NCBI RefSeq assembly: GCF_016405905.1
Contig: NZ_JAEFCB010000001.1
Location: 310,001 to 374,000, forward strand
From: Variovorax sp. IB41
GTDB lineage: Bacteria; Pseudomonadota; Gammaproteobacteria; Burkholderiales; Burkholderiaceae_C
Direction: 5' to 3'
DNA: 64,000 bases
Each line of letters opens with the position of its first letter. Position 1 is the first letter of the stretch. Positions 48,668-56,916 of the stretch are shown one piece after another. Under the pieces are notes generated by a model. The model did no database searches, was not told the origin of the DNA, and was given only the letters and a program-made list of their open reading frames with translations. The position numbers were made by a program, and so were the translations under genes.

Positions 48668-49030
48668 TCAGGCCCGGCGCATGGCCTTGAAACGATAGCG
48701 CCGGAACCCGTTCTTCTGCATGAAGCTGATGGGCTCCCAGCCGCGCGCGAGCGCCCGGTCGGTGATCTGCGCCATCTGCACGCCCAGGTAGTCCTGCAGA
48801 TTGTCGGACACCGAGAGCTCGAACTCCCTGAGGCCGCGGTCCAGCGCGTCGATGGCCGCGATGGCGCCCTCGACGCTGGAGAAGGGGTGCATCGGCGTCA
48901 GGTCCGCACCGTGAACGCGCAGCGACGTCTTCCTGGCGCCCTCGGACGGAAAGGACACGCGCGTGCCGCCGTCCTGCCCGTTCAAGCCCTTCATCCCGTT
49001 CATTCCCTTCATGCCGCCCGCGTCGTTCAT
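48668..49030 (-). CDS. Small protein coupled to the DUF1501 gene
   Basis: A 120-residue protein whose first part is repetitive Met/Gly/Asn (MNDAGGMKGMNGMKGLNG), followed by a compact domain (AIAAIDALDRGLREFELSVS, QMAQITDRALARGWEPISFM). Its ATG overlaps the DUF1501 stop by four bases, and no signal peptide is visible. I do not recognise the family. It probably forms a unit with the two upstream genes. Confidence 0.72.
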   Translation of the reverse strand: MNDAGGMKGMNGMKGLNGQDGGTRVSFPSEGARKTSLRVHGADLTPMHPFSSVEGAIAAIDALDRGLREFELSVSDNLQDYLGVQMAQITDRALARGWEPISFMQKNGFRRYRFKAMRRA

Positions 49031-50502
49031 GCCATGAACCCCACGTTGCGCGGATAGACGATGCCGCTGGGCGCCGTCATGCCGAAGTTCTTGAGGTTCG
49101 GCAGGATGCCGTCGAGCTGGTCGTCGGGCACGCCGAACCAGCGCGCGAGCGTGCCCGCGTACTGGTCCACCGAGGTGGTGGGCAAAAGGCGCCCCTGCCC
49201 CACGTGCCACTGGTCGATGTCGGAGGCGGTGTTGGTGATGCTCACCGGCGGCGCCGTGCCGTACAGCGCCTTGCCCTTGACCGCGCCGCCGACCACCAGG
49301 TGGTGGCTGCCCCAGCCGTGGTCGGAGCCATTGCTGTTGCTCGAGAGCGTGCGGCCGAAGTCGGAGGCGGTGAACGCCGTGACCTTGTCGGCCACGCCGA
49401 GCACGCCCATCTGGTTGTGGAACGCGACCAGCGCATCGGACAGGTTCTTCATGAGCCCGGGCTGGCGCGCGATCAGGTCGTCGTGCAGGTCGAAGCCGCC
49501 CATCGAGACGAAGAACACCTGGCGCTTGACGCCCAGCGCAACGCGCCCGCGAATAAGGCGCGCGACCATCTTGAGCTGGTCGGCCAGGTTGTTCTGCTGC
49601 GGGAAGGTGCCGTTCGGGAAATCCGACTGGATCGCGTCGGTGATCTTTCCCTCGGCCGAGACCGCGCGTCGGATGACCTTGGTGTATTCGTTCTCCAGCG
49701 TGTGGCCGCTCTCGCGCTGCACGATCTGCTGCATCGCGGCCTTCACCGTGGCCGAGCCGAAGAGGTTGCCGCCGGTACCGCTCACCGCGCCGATGCGCAC
49801 CGCGCCGCCCGTGCCCACCTGGTACTGCAACGCCTGGTCGCCCGAGAGGAACACCGCATTGCCCGCGACCGACATGCAGGTGAAGAGCGAGCCCCCGTTC
49901 GGTCCGAGCGCCAGGTCGCCCAGGTTGCCGCCCCAGCCGACGGTGGAGCCTTCGGGCGAAGACGATTGCCACACCGACTGCTGGTCGTTGTGCGAGAAGA
50001 GCTTGGGCGGAATCGGGAAGTCGCGGCGGTTGCTGCTGTTGTACTGCGCGCGCGTCAGCGGCTTGATGAGCGGGCCGACATTCAGCTGCACCGCCACCTT
50101 GCCCTGGTTGTTGAAGAGGTCGGCCAGCCCCGTCATCGACGGATGCAGCGCGTACGCACGGCCGCCGGGCAGCGCCTGCGTCGGCTTGAGTTCGGTCGCG
50201 GCGAGCGCGGCGCGCGCGATGGCGATGCCGCCGCCCGCCTCGCCGTCGCCGCCGCGGATCAGGCTGTACTGGCCGTAGCTGTCGGCGTCGTAGGTGACGA
50301 CGGTGTTCGCGTAGTCGTTGCCGCCGAAGAGAAACACGCACACCAGCGCGCGGTAGTCGTCGCCGGGCGCGGCCTGCGCGGCGGCCTCGCCCATGGCGGC
50401 GAGGTTGAGCGCGAACGGCAGCGCCGTGCCGGCCATCGCGAGCTGGCCCGTGCGGCGGAGGAAGGCGCGGCGCGTGTGCCGCGCGGGGTCGATCAGGTAC
50501 AT
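49027..50502 (-). CDS. DUF1501 family protein with Tat signal
   Basis: A 491-residue protein of the DUF1501 family, related to the alkaline phosphatase/sulfatase fold. The N-terminus has a twin-arginine signal (RRAFLRRTGQ, then a hydrophobic stretch to EAAAQA), indicating folded export to the periplasm. The body shows CVFLFGGNDYANTVV and SMGGFDLHDD, and SDFGRTLSSNSNGSDHGWGS, all conserved in the family. It follows the DUF1800 gene by 16 bp; the pair co-occurs in many bacteria, but its function is not established. Confidence 0.92.
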   Translation of the reverse strand: MYLIDPARHTRRAFLRRTGQLAMAGTALPFALNLAAMGEAAAQAAPGDDYRALVCVFLFGGNDYANTVVTYDADSYGQYSLIRGGDGEAGGGIAIARAALAATELKPTQALPGGRAYALHPSMTGLADLFNNQGKVAVQLNVGPLIKPLTRAQYNSSNRRDFPIPPKLFSHNDQQSVWQSSSPEGSTVGWGGNLGDLALGPNGGSLFTCMSVAGNAVFLSGDQALQYQVGTGGAVRIGAVSGTGGNLFGSATVKAAMQQIVQRESGHTLENEYTKVIRRAVSAEGKITDAIQSDFPNGTFPQQNNLADQLKMVARLIRGRVALGVKRQVFFVSMGGFDLHDDLIARQPGLMKNLSDALVAFHNQMGVLGVADKVTAFTASDFGRTLSSNSNGSDHGWGSHHLVVGGAVKGKALYGTAPPVSITNTASDIDQWHVGQGRLLPTTSVDQYAGTLARWFGVPDDQLDGILPNLKNFGMTAPSGIVYPRNVGFMA

Positions 50503-50518
50503 GGAAAAACGCTCCGCT

Positions 50519-52345
50519 TTATTTCTGGACGAGGTATTCGGGCGACCCCATCACCAGGAGGATCGCGGCGCAGATGCGATTGAGCTTCGCGCCGTCGTTG
50601 CTCGCCGTCGTGACATTGGGCGTGGCGAGCGCGGTGGTGATGAGGGCGACGGTCGAGGGCAGCAGCTGGTTGCCGGTCAACAGCAGGTTGAGCCGCCGCA
50701 CGAGCGCCGCGGGGTCGAACACCAGCGCCCGCTCGGCCGCGTAGCTGGCCATCACGTCCTTGCCGTTGAAGCCGTTCGGCAGCACGCCCTGCATGAAGTT
50801 CAGATACCCGCCCACGCTGCTTTCGTTGACCAGCTGGAACTCGGGCGCGACCAGCTTGTTGGCGGCGATGGCGGTGGACGGCGGCACGTAGCCGGGCCGG
50901 AAGAAGTTGAAGACCGAGGGCGAGCGCAGCGGGCTCTGGCCGAGGCCGAAGCTCGCGTCCGAGAGGATGCCGATCTTCCAGGCGTCGGTGGCCGAGGCGA
51001 TGCCGCAGGTGCGGCCCCATTGCACGAAGCGCAGCATGGGCTCGCGCAGGCGCCCGAAGTTCGGGTCCGCAAGGCCAGCCGGGCTGCGCGCGTCGTCGTC
51101 CAGCAGGATGGCCGCGAACACGCTCTTCATGTCGCCGCGCACGCCCGCGCCGTTGTTGGCGAAGACATCGGCTACGCGCTTGACGTAGCCCGGGCTGGGG
51201 TTGCTGGTCACCAGCCGCTGGATCAGCTGCTTGCCGATGAAGGGGCCGACGTTGGGGTGGTTGAAGAGCGCGTCGAGCGCGATCTTCAGCGCCGCCGGGC
51301 CGGGCGTGCCGCCGGGCACGGTGGTGCCGAGGAACTTGGCCTCCATCGTCGAATGGTTGGCGGCCACGTAGGCCATGGGGCGCGTGGTCCAGTCCTTGGT
51401 GTCGATGGGGCCGCCGCCGTTGGGCGGGGTGAAGCCGGTGCGCTCGGCGCCGCGGATGTCCAGCACGTAGCCGGTGAAGACGCGGGCGAGGTTCGTCACG
51501 TCGTCCTGCGTGTAGCTGTCCAGCGGCTGGCCGTCGGGGCCGGTCTTCACGGTGCCGTCGGCATTGAGCTGCGACAGGCCGATGGTCATGAGCTGCATGA
51601 CTTCGCGCGCGTAGTTCTCGTCGGGCTGCCGGCCGCGGCCGTCTTCCTTCCGGTTGTCGCGGGTGTTCAGGTAGAAGCCCATCGCGGGGTTGAGCGTCAC
51701 GTCTTCCAGCAGCGTGCGGAAGTTGCCGGTGACGCCGGCCACCAGCGTGTCGAAGTACTGGGCCATCATGGCGTGGGGCCAGTTCGAGCCGATCTCGTTG
51801 GCCGAGACCACGAAGATCTCGCTGAGCGCGAGCGCCATGCGCTTGCGCACCGGGTCGGCCGACGCCATCAGCTGGCGCCAGATGGCCGCGTCGATCGCAG
51901 CACTGTCCCAAGGCTTGCTGTCGAGCCACTCCCAGGCCGACTGCGCGCGCGGTGCGCCGAACTGCTCGCTGAGCCAGGGCAGGTAACCCTTGTTACGCAC
52001 GTCGGCGATCTCCGCCTCCGAGGCCGAGAACTGGGCCTGCAGCAGGAAGCGCGCGGCCTCGTCGTCGGTCTTGGCCTGCGGGTAGCGGTAAGGGCCCTCG
52101 TCCGTTCCGGTGCCGGAGCCTGGCGGAGGAAAGCCGCCGGCGAATCCACCACCGCCACCGCCGCTTCCGCCGCCACCCCCACCGCAGGCCGCGAGCGCGG
52201 CTGCGATGGAGAACGTTGCCAGGGCCTTCAAGGGCACGGGCGCGGACGAGGTTTCGCCCGCGGCCGTGTCTGTTTTTGCCGGCGCATCGACGTACGCCAA
52301 TTCGTCGGCCACGCTCGCGCAACCGGCTTCGATCCGTTCCACCAT
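50519..52345 (-). CDS. DUF1800 family exported protein
   Basis: A 608-residue protein with an N-terminal region ending in a lipobox-like AAALAAC, then a Gly/Ser-rich spacer and the DUF1800 domain (from about residue 95; RMALALSEIFVVSANEIG, QPDENYAREVMQLMTIGL, DDVTNLARVFTGYVLD). The hydrophobic segment before the Cys is about 45 residues in, farther than in most lipoproteins, so lipidation is uncertain. Start ATG 52345 has GAGGA upstream; ATG 52390 is the alternative. It leads an operon with DUF1501 and the small coupled gene. Confidence 0.9.
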   Translation of the reverse strand: MVERIEAGCASVADELAYVDAPAKTDTAAGETSSAPVPLKALATFSIAAALAACGGGGGGSGGGGGGFAGGFPPPGSGTGTDEGPYRYPQAKTDDEAARFLLQAQFSASEAEIADVRNKGYLPWLSEQFGAPRAQSAWEWLDSKPWDSAAIDAAIWRQLMASADPVRKRMALALSEIFVVSANEIGSNWPHAMMAQYFDTLVAGVTGNFRTLLEDVTLNPAMGFYLNTRDNRKEDGRGRQPDENYAREVMQLMTIGLSQLNADGTVKTGPDGQPLDSYTQDDVTNLARVFTGYVLDIRGAERTGFTPPNGGGPIDTKDWTTRPMAYVAANHSTMEAKFLGTTVPGGTPGPAALKIALDALFNHPNVGPFIGKQLIQRLVTSNPSPGYVKRVADVFANNGAGVRGDMKSVFAAILLDDDARSPAGLADPNFGRLREPMLRFVQWGRTCGIASATDAWKIGILSDASFGLGQSPLRSPSVFNFFRPGYVPPSTAIAANKLVAPEFQLVNESSVGGYLNFMQGVLPNGFNGKDVMASYAAERALVFDPAALVRRLNLLLTGNQLLPSTVALITTALATPNVTTASNDGAKLNRICAAILLVMGSPEYLVQK

Positions 52346-52556
52346 GATTCCTCGCTCCTGCGGCGTCCCGACGCCGGTAGCGCTCATCAAGGCAAGTGCC
52401 GTGCCCTGTGGATTTCGGTGGTGAGAACCTTTGACGACGGGGTCGTCAACCCAATATTTGTGACTTTATGTGACTTTTTCGTCACTTCAGAAACAAAATT
52501 GACAACTTCCAAGACCTATTTGGGCAAGTCTTAAGTTAACGCGGCTTGCAAGTTCT
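52346..52556. promoter_or_regulatory. AT-rich promoter region of the DUF1800 operon with dyads and direct repeats
   Basis: A perfect inverted repeat TTGACGAC-GGG-GTCGTCAA lies at 52431-52449, about 86 bp before the start. Beyond it a 10-bp unit, TGTGACTTTA/TGTGACTTTT, is repeated in tandem (52459-52478), and GTGAC (52470-52474) faces GTCAC (52481-52485). The GC content drops sharply here. These look like regulator sites. Confidence 0.5.
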
Positions 52557-52910
52557 TTAGTCCCGCTCGTCGTCCCATTCGTCGCCATTCGGCGGGCGAT
52601 AAGGATAGCCGGGACCGTAATAGATGCGTCCGGGCGGCGGGCTGTAGATGGGTGCTGGGCGGTAATAAACCGGCGGCGGTGGCCGGTAATAGACCGGGGG
52701 TGCGGGCTGGTAATAGATCGGTGCCGGGTAATAAACCGGCGGCGGCGCGTAATACGGCGCCGGATAACCACCGCCCACATAACCGGGCGTGCCGATCTGC
52801 ACCGACCAATGGCCGCGCGCATTGGCGGCGCCCGCGGCGAGCAATGCGCCGGCAGCGATCGCGCCGAGGGTTGCACATTTGAAAACAGAAGGATGTCGTT
52901 TGAAATTCAC
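52557..52910 (-). CDS. Secreted Pro/Tyr-rich repeat protein
   Basis: A 117-residue protein with a Sec signal peptide (TLGAIAAGALLAAGAANA) and a mature region made of imperfect PxYY/PPPVYY repeats (about residues 50-95), ending in an acidic tail DEWDDERD. It starts at a GTG (52910) with GGAG six bases upstream; the longer upstream reading lacks a signal at its start. Such proteins are seen in betaproteobacteria and may be envelope-associated, but no function is known to me. Confidence 0.72.
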   Translation of the reverse strand: MNFKRHPSVFKCATLGAIAAGALLAAGAANARGHWSVQIGTPGYVGGGYPAPYYAPPPVYYPAPIYYQPAPPVYYRPPPPVYYRPAPIYSPPPGRIYYGPGYPYRPPNGDEWDDERD

Positions 52911-52991
52911 AGCGGCTCCAGGGCCAGGGGCGAACGGCGCCCGGCTCGACAAGCAACGCCCGACGCAAGCCGCCGGTGCACTCAGGCGCCC

Positions 52992-53939
52992 TCAGGGACC
53001 CACTTCGCGGCGCGAGAGCATCACCTCGCCGCCGGTCGTGTTGAAGGCGATGGTCGGCGCGCTGAAGTCGCTCAGCGGCGCGCCCAGGCCGATTTCGCCG
53101 CGGCCGTGCAGCACGCACTCTTCGCGGCGCAAGGCGATCTCGGTGCTCGGCCCGCCGTTGCCGTGAAAACGCACCCAGGTGCCGTAGGTGCTGATGTCGA
53201 TCAGCACGCAACTGCCCTGCCGCATCTCGATGCGCGCATGCAGCCGCGAGACGCGCGGGTCGTTGACCACGAACTGCGCGTCGTCCACGCGCCCCAGGTG
53301 GATCGGCAGTTCTTCGCTGCTGAACATGGAGCGCACATCGAGCCATGAGAGCTCGATCTGGCCGAACGAGGAGTCCGGCATCCGCAGCGGCGCGAGCGCG
53401 GCCGGCACAGTGAGAAAGGAGGTCACATCCTCCTGCCAGTCGATGCGGTGCACCACCGACATCTCGCTGCGTCCCCGGATGTTGATGAGCCCGAGGTCGC
53501 GGTGCTGCACCGCGCCTTCGCGCAGCTGCGAGATCACCGCGTCAGTGACCCAGATCTGCCCCGGCCCGGCCAGGTCGCTCAGCCGCGACGCGAGGTTGAC
53601 GGCATCGCCGAAGCAATCGCCTTCGAGTTCCACCACCTCGCCGCTGGCCACGCCGATCTGCAGCGCCATGCGCAGCGGCGCGGGCCAGACCTGCAGGCGT
53701 TTCTGGTGGTAGCGCTGCAGTTCGATCACCGCGTGCGTGGCGGCCGCGCCGCTCGTGAAGATGGCGAACACGCCGTCGCCCAGCGACTTCACCACGCGGC
53801 CACCGTGCGCCTGGCAGACGCCGCCGATCCATTGGGTCAGGCGCGTCACCGTCTCGGTGGCTCGCGCATTTCCCATGGCTTCGAAGACCCGGGTGCTCCC
53901 CGTCAGGTCCGCGAAAACGACTGTGGCATTGACACCCAT
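52992..53939 (-). CDS. Class III nucleotide cyclase with C-terminal FHA domain
   Basis: A 315-residue soluble protein. Residues 5-165 form a class III cyclase domain with both metal-binding aspartates (FADLTGST and SLGDGVF). Residues about 215-300 form an FHA phosphothreonine-binding domain (HLGRVDDAQFVV, RVSRLHARIE, STYGTWV). It could make cAMP or cGMP and be steered by a Ser/Thr kinase substrate. A Ser/Thr kinase gene lies 52 kb away at the left edge, but no link is shown. It is a single-gene unit. Confidence 0.9.
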   Translation of the reverse strand: MGVNATVVFADLTGSTRVFEAMGNARATETVTRLTQWIGGVCQAHGGRVVKSLGDGVFAIFTSGAAATHAVIELQRYHQKRLQVWPAPLRMALQIGVASGEVVELEGDCFGDAVNLASRLSDLAGPGQIWVTDAVISQLREGAVQHRDLGLINIRGRSEMSVVHRIDWQEDVTSFLTVPAALAPLRMPDSSFGQIELSWLDVRSMFSSEELPIHLGRVDDAQFVVNDPRVSRLHARIEMRQGSCVLIDISTYGTWVRFHGNGGPSTEIALRREECVLHGRGEIGLGAPLSDFSAPTIAFNTTGGEVMLSRREVGP

Positions 53940-54204
53940 ACTGTTCTGTATCTCGGTAGCGATCGCTGGTGGATTATGGTCAGGAAGCCTCGCGGACTCC
54001 TGCCGGTGTTTTATTTGACATATGCCCCATCACCGGCGCGTTGGAAGATGTAGTACTTTCGATATCAAATTTCAATACACGCTTTAAGTGATACGTAAAG
54101 TTTGTTGTTTGCAAACAAGAAACAATGTTTCACACCTTGTGTATTGGTTAACTGAAGCTTAAGGTAGCGGCCGTCCTGGCTTCCGGCAATACGCTATTCG
54201 TCAC
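53940..54204. promoter_or_regulatory. AT-rich gap with two adjacent palindromes
   Basis: This 265-bp divergent gap holds TTGTTTGCAAACAA, a perfect 14-bp palindrome at 54105-54118, followed directly by GAAACAATGTTTC at 54119-54131 (6-1-6 arms). GC content is far below the window average. The sites lie about 75-100 bp before the small plus-strand gene at 54205 and 165 bp before the cyclase-FHA gene, in a position suited to regulating either. Confidence 0.55.
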
Positions 54205-54540
54205 ATGGTGCTCCTCCGCCGCATTTTTCGTCTGCTGAACGTGCCCGGTTTCGGATCCCGCCAGGCTGAAAGCCAATTGGGGCGAATTCGCACGGCCATG
54301 CTGTCGGTGCTCCAGGCCCATGGCGGCCATTCGATCCAGCGCGTGAGCCAGCGCGTGCGGTTCGCCACCGATGTCGAAGCCCTCTGGTACCTGCGCCAGG
54401 ACGTGATGACCGCGCTGAGCGCCATCGACGGCGAATCCGCCGCGCGGCGCCAGATGAAGGGCATCAACAGCATGTTCAAGGGCGGCCTGCCCGGCTCGAT
54501 GGGCCCGCGCGCCCATCAGCGTTTCACCAACAACGGCTGA
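54205..54540 (+). CDS. Small conserved-looking protein of unknown function
   Basis: A 111-residue basic protein (RRIFRLLNVPGFGSRQAE; helical middle MLSVLQAHGGHSIQRVSQRV; FATDVEALWYLRQDVMTALS). No signal peptide or clear membrane helix. I do not recognise a named family. Its codon use matches its neighbours and the frame is clean, so it is probably real. It stands alone between the cyclase-FHA and LD-carboxypeptidase genes. Confidence 0.68.
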   Translation: MVLLRRIFRLLNVPGFGSRQAESQLGRIRTAMLSVLQAHGGHSIQRVSQRVRFATDVEALWYLRQDVMTALSAIDGESAARRQMKGINSMFKGGLPGSMGPRAHQRFTNNG

Positions 54541-54608
54541 AGGCGGCGCGGCCTCGGACGGCCTGCTCGCCCCTCTTTCCCACCGCTCATCGCTTATCGG
54601 CACCGCAC

Positions 54609-55574
54609 TCAGTGCGCGTGGTCATGGTGATGGTCATGGTCGTGCGAAGGGGCATGCCGATGTCCCCACACGAGGAACACGTCGCGCCCTTCGGCCGCCA
54701 TCGCCACCTTCGCGCCCACCGGCAGCAGCACCTTCGTCGGCACGTGGCCGAACGGCAGGCCCGTGAGCACCGGCACCTTCTTCAATGACGCGCGCAGCCG
54801 GTCGACCACCGTGTCCAGGCCAAAGCCGCGGTCGTACCCCGGCACCTTGCGGATGCCCGTGAACTGGCCGAACACGATCGCCTTTTGCCTGGCGAGCACG
54901 CCGGCCATCTTCAGTTGGTCGAGCATGCGTTCGATGCGGTAAGGGTGCTCGTTGGTGTCCTCGATGAAGAGGATGCCCTTGTCGACCGATGGAAAGTACG
55001 GCGTGCCCAGCAGGCTCGTCAGCACGCAGAGGTTGCCGCCCCAGAGCACCGCGTCTTCCACGGGCTTGAACTTCAGCTCGGCATCGCGCGCCGGCATGCG
55101 CCAGCCGGTGCCTTCGCCCTGCCCGCTCAACAGGTCGTCGAAGCAGGCTTCCATGATGTCGTCGGCGCCGGCCTCGGCGCCGAAGTCCTCGCCGACCGCG
55201 GGGCCCGACCAGGTGACGCCGCCGTTCTTGGCGAGCAGCGCGTTCTGCAGCGCGGTGAAGTCGCTGCAGCCGACGAACTCGGTGCCATGCTGGATCGCCT
55301 TGGCCACGGCCTTGTACGGAATCTGGTCGAGGATGCGCGTGAGCCCGTAGCCGCCGCGCGCGATGAGCGCGATGTGGGCGCCGCTCGCGGCGGCCCGGGA
55401 AATCGCGGCGAGCCGCGTGGCGTCGTCGCCCGCGAAACGTTGGTGAACGGAGAGCGCATCGGGGTCGATCTCGACCTCGTGGCCCAGGGCCTGGAGCCTC
55501 TTCACGCCGCGCCGGAAGGCGGCCTTGTCGCGGATCGCGCTGGAGGGAGAGTAGATGTAGATGTGTTTGGTCAC
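54609..55574 (-). CDS. ldcA: LD-carboxypeptidase (muramoyltetrapeptide carboxypeptidase)
   Basis: A 321-residue S66-family peptidase that removes the terminal D-Ala from cytoplasmic murein tetrapeptides during cell-wall recycling. Family segments: ALIARGGYGLTRIL, FVGCSDFTALQNALL (probable nucleophile Ser104), AVLWGGNLCVLTSLLGTP and FIEDTNEHPYRIERML. It has no signal peptide, as expected for the cytoplasmic enzyme. It starts at a GTG overlapping the upstream stop. The C-terminus is a His-rich tail (HDHDHHHDHAH) not part of the family, possibly metal-binding. Confidence 0.92.
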   Translation of the reverse strand: MTKHIYIYSPSSAIRDKAAFRRGVKRLQALGHEVEIDPDALSVHQRFAGDDATRLAAISRAAASGAHIALIARGGYGLTRILDQIPYKAVAKAIQHGTEFVGCSDFTALQNALLAKNGGVTWSGPAVGEDFGAEAGADDIMEACFDDLLSGQGEGTGWRMPARDAELKFKPVEDAVLWGGNLCVLTSLLGTPYFPSVDKGILFIEDTNEHPYRIERMLDQLKMAGVLARQKAIVFGQFTGIRKVPGYDRGFGLDTVVDRLRASLKKVPVLTGLPFGHVPTKVLLPVGAKVAMAAEGRDVFLVWGHRHAPSHDHDHHHDHAH

Positions 55575-56692
55575 GAGGTCGAGTATCCCATTGCGTTGCG
55601 CGCGAGCCGGGCAATCGCCAGCGCCTCTGCGCCGCCCGGGCCCGAGAACGAAGCGATCGGTCCGAGCGCTCGCAGCGCGGCTTCGTAGCCGCGGTCCGGA
55701 TACGGCGCGCGCCATGCGTCCTTGATGCGCTCGCCGCCATCGGGCGCGACGATCGCGGCCACGAAACGATCGGCCGCCGCGTCTTGCAACAGCGATGCGA
55801 TACCCGCAGCGGCGTTGCTGTGCACCAGCACCACCGACTGCGGCCGTGGCTGCACCTGGTCCAGCCATTCGATCAGCACGTCGCGGTGCCATTCGGGCTT
55901 GTGCGCGGCTTCGCGCTTGGGCTTGTCGCTCTTGCCGAAGCCGATGAGGTCGGGCACCAGCGTGCGCAGCCCCTGCGCGCCGACGAGACGACGGAAGAAG
56001 TAGCCCCATTCGCCGGGGCCGTGCAGGCAGAGGCAACAGGCCAATTGGCTGTCTTCTCCCGGCGCGCCCTCTTCGTCCACGTAGTGCATGCGCCAGCCTT
56101 GAAGGCTCGGCAGATCGTGCACGTAGTGCGGCGCAAAGGCGTAGTCACCGAGCGCCGCGAATCGATCGACCGGCGTGCGCAACGCATCGTCGCGCAGTGG
56201 CTCGGCCTGCTCGCGCGCCACACTGCGCCGCTGCTGGAAAAAGCCTTGCAGCACCTCAGCGCATTGCTCCGCGAGCACCCCGCCCTGCACCTGCGTGCGG
56301 TGGTTCAGCCGCGGCTCGGCAAAGAGATCGAGCACCGAGCCCGCCGCCCCGGTCTTCGGATCGGCCGCGCCGAACACCACCCGCGCGAGCCGCGAATGCA
56401 GCATCGCGCCCGCGCACATCGCACACGGCTCGAGCGTGACGAACAGCTCGCAGCCATCGAGCCGGTAGTTGCCCAGCGCGGCGGCACCGGCGCGCAGCGC
56501 GTTGATCTCCGCATGGGCGCTCGGGTCGTGCTGCGCCACGGGCGTGTTGCGGCCGGTCGCGATGACCTGGCCGTCCTTCACCAGCACCGCGCCGACCGGC
56601 ACCTCGCCGGCCTCGGCCGCAAGACGCGCCTCGGCCAGCGCGAGCGCCATCCAGTGCGCGTCGTCCGGCTGCGAGGGCAACTCAGTTTTCAT
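55571..56692 (-). CDS. tadA: tRNA adenosine deaminase (TadA) fused to an alpha/beta hydrolase-like domain
   Basis: A 373-residue fusion. Residues 1-165 are TadA, which makes inosine at the wobble base of tRNA: zinc motif HAE (His60, Glu62) and PCAMC (Cys90, Cys93). Residues about 175-373 resemble an alpha/beta hydrolase (LCLHGPGEWGYFF, VPDLIGFGKSDKPKREA). The nucleophile elbow reads VLVHSNAAAG instead of GxSxG, and no His is seen in the last 60 residues, so this half may be inactive. The reading frame is continuous, and it overlaps the small membrane-protein gene by 11 bases and ldcA by four. Confidence 0.88.
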   Translation of the reverse strand: MKTELPSQPDDAHWMALALAEARLAAEAGEVPVGAVLVKDGQVIATGRNTPVAQHDPSAHAEINALRAGAAALGNYRLDGCELFVTLEPCAMCAGAMLHSRLARVVFGAADPKTGAAGSVLDLFAEPRLNHRTQVQGGVLAEQCAEVLQGFFQQRRSVAREQAEPLRDDALRTPVDRFAALGDYAFAPHYVHDLPSLQGWRMHYVDEEGAPGEDSQLACCLCLHGPGEWGYFFRRLVGAQGLRTLVPDLIGFGKSDKPKREAAHKPEWHRDVLIEWLDQVQPRPQSVVLVHSNAAAGIASLLQDAAADRFVAAIVAPDGGERIKDAWRAPYPDRGYEAALRALGPIASFSGPGGAEALAIARLARNAMGYSTS

Positions 56693-56915
56693 CCGGCATC
56701 TTGCGCGCCTGCGCCGCGGCGTCGAGCGCGTCCTTGACCTGTTGCTGGACCTGCTGGCTCTGCGTGCGGACATCGGCGGGTGCGTCACCCGGCGCGGGAG
56801 TCGCTGCGCCGGGCACTGAAGGCAAAGGCGCCGCCGCCGTCGTCAACTGCTTCTTCGCGATGAGCCCGACGATCACGAGCGCCAGCACGAGGCCGAGCAA
56901 TCCGAATACGCGCAT
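56682..56915 (-). CDS. Small single-span membrane protein
   Basis: A 77-residue protein with one N-terminal transmembrane helix (VFGLLGLVLALVIVGLIAKK), a Pro/Ala linker and a Gln/Ala-rich helical C-terminus (RTQSQQVQQQVKDALDAAAQ). I know no function. It overlaps tadA by 11 bases and is separated from the PaiB-like gene by one base, so it belongs to the same operon. Confidence 0.78.
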   Translation of the reverse strand: MRVFGLLGLVLALVIVGLIAKKQLTTAAAPLPSVPGAATPAPGDAPADVRTQSQQVQQQVKDALDAAAQARKMPDEN

Positions 56916-56916
56916 C

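Noticed and set aside
48961..49020. Short repeats encoding the GMKGMNGMKG stretch as a satellite
   Set aside because: Only three or four imperfect units, all within a coding frame; too short to call a tandem-repeat locus.
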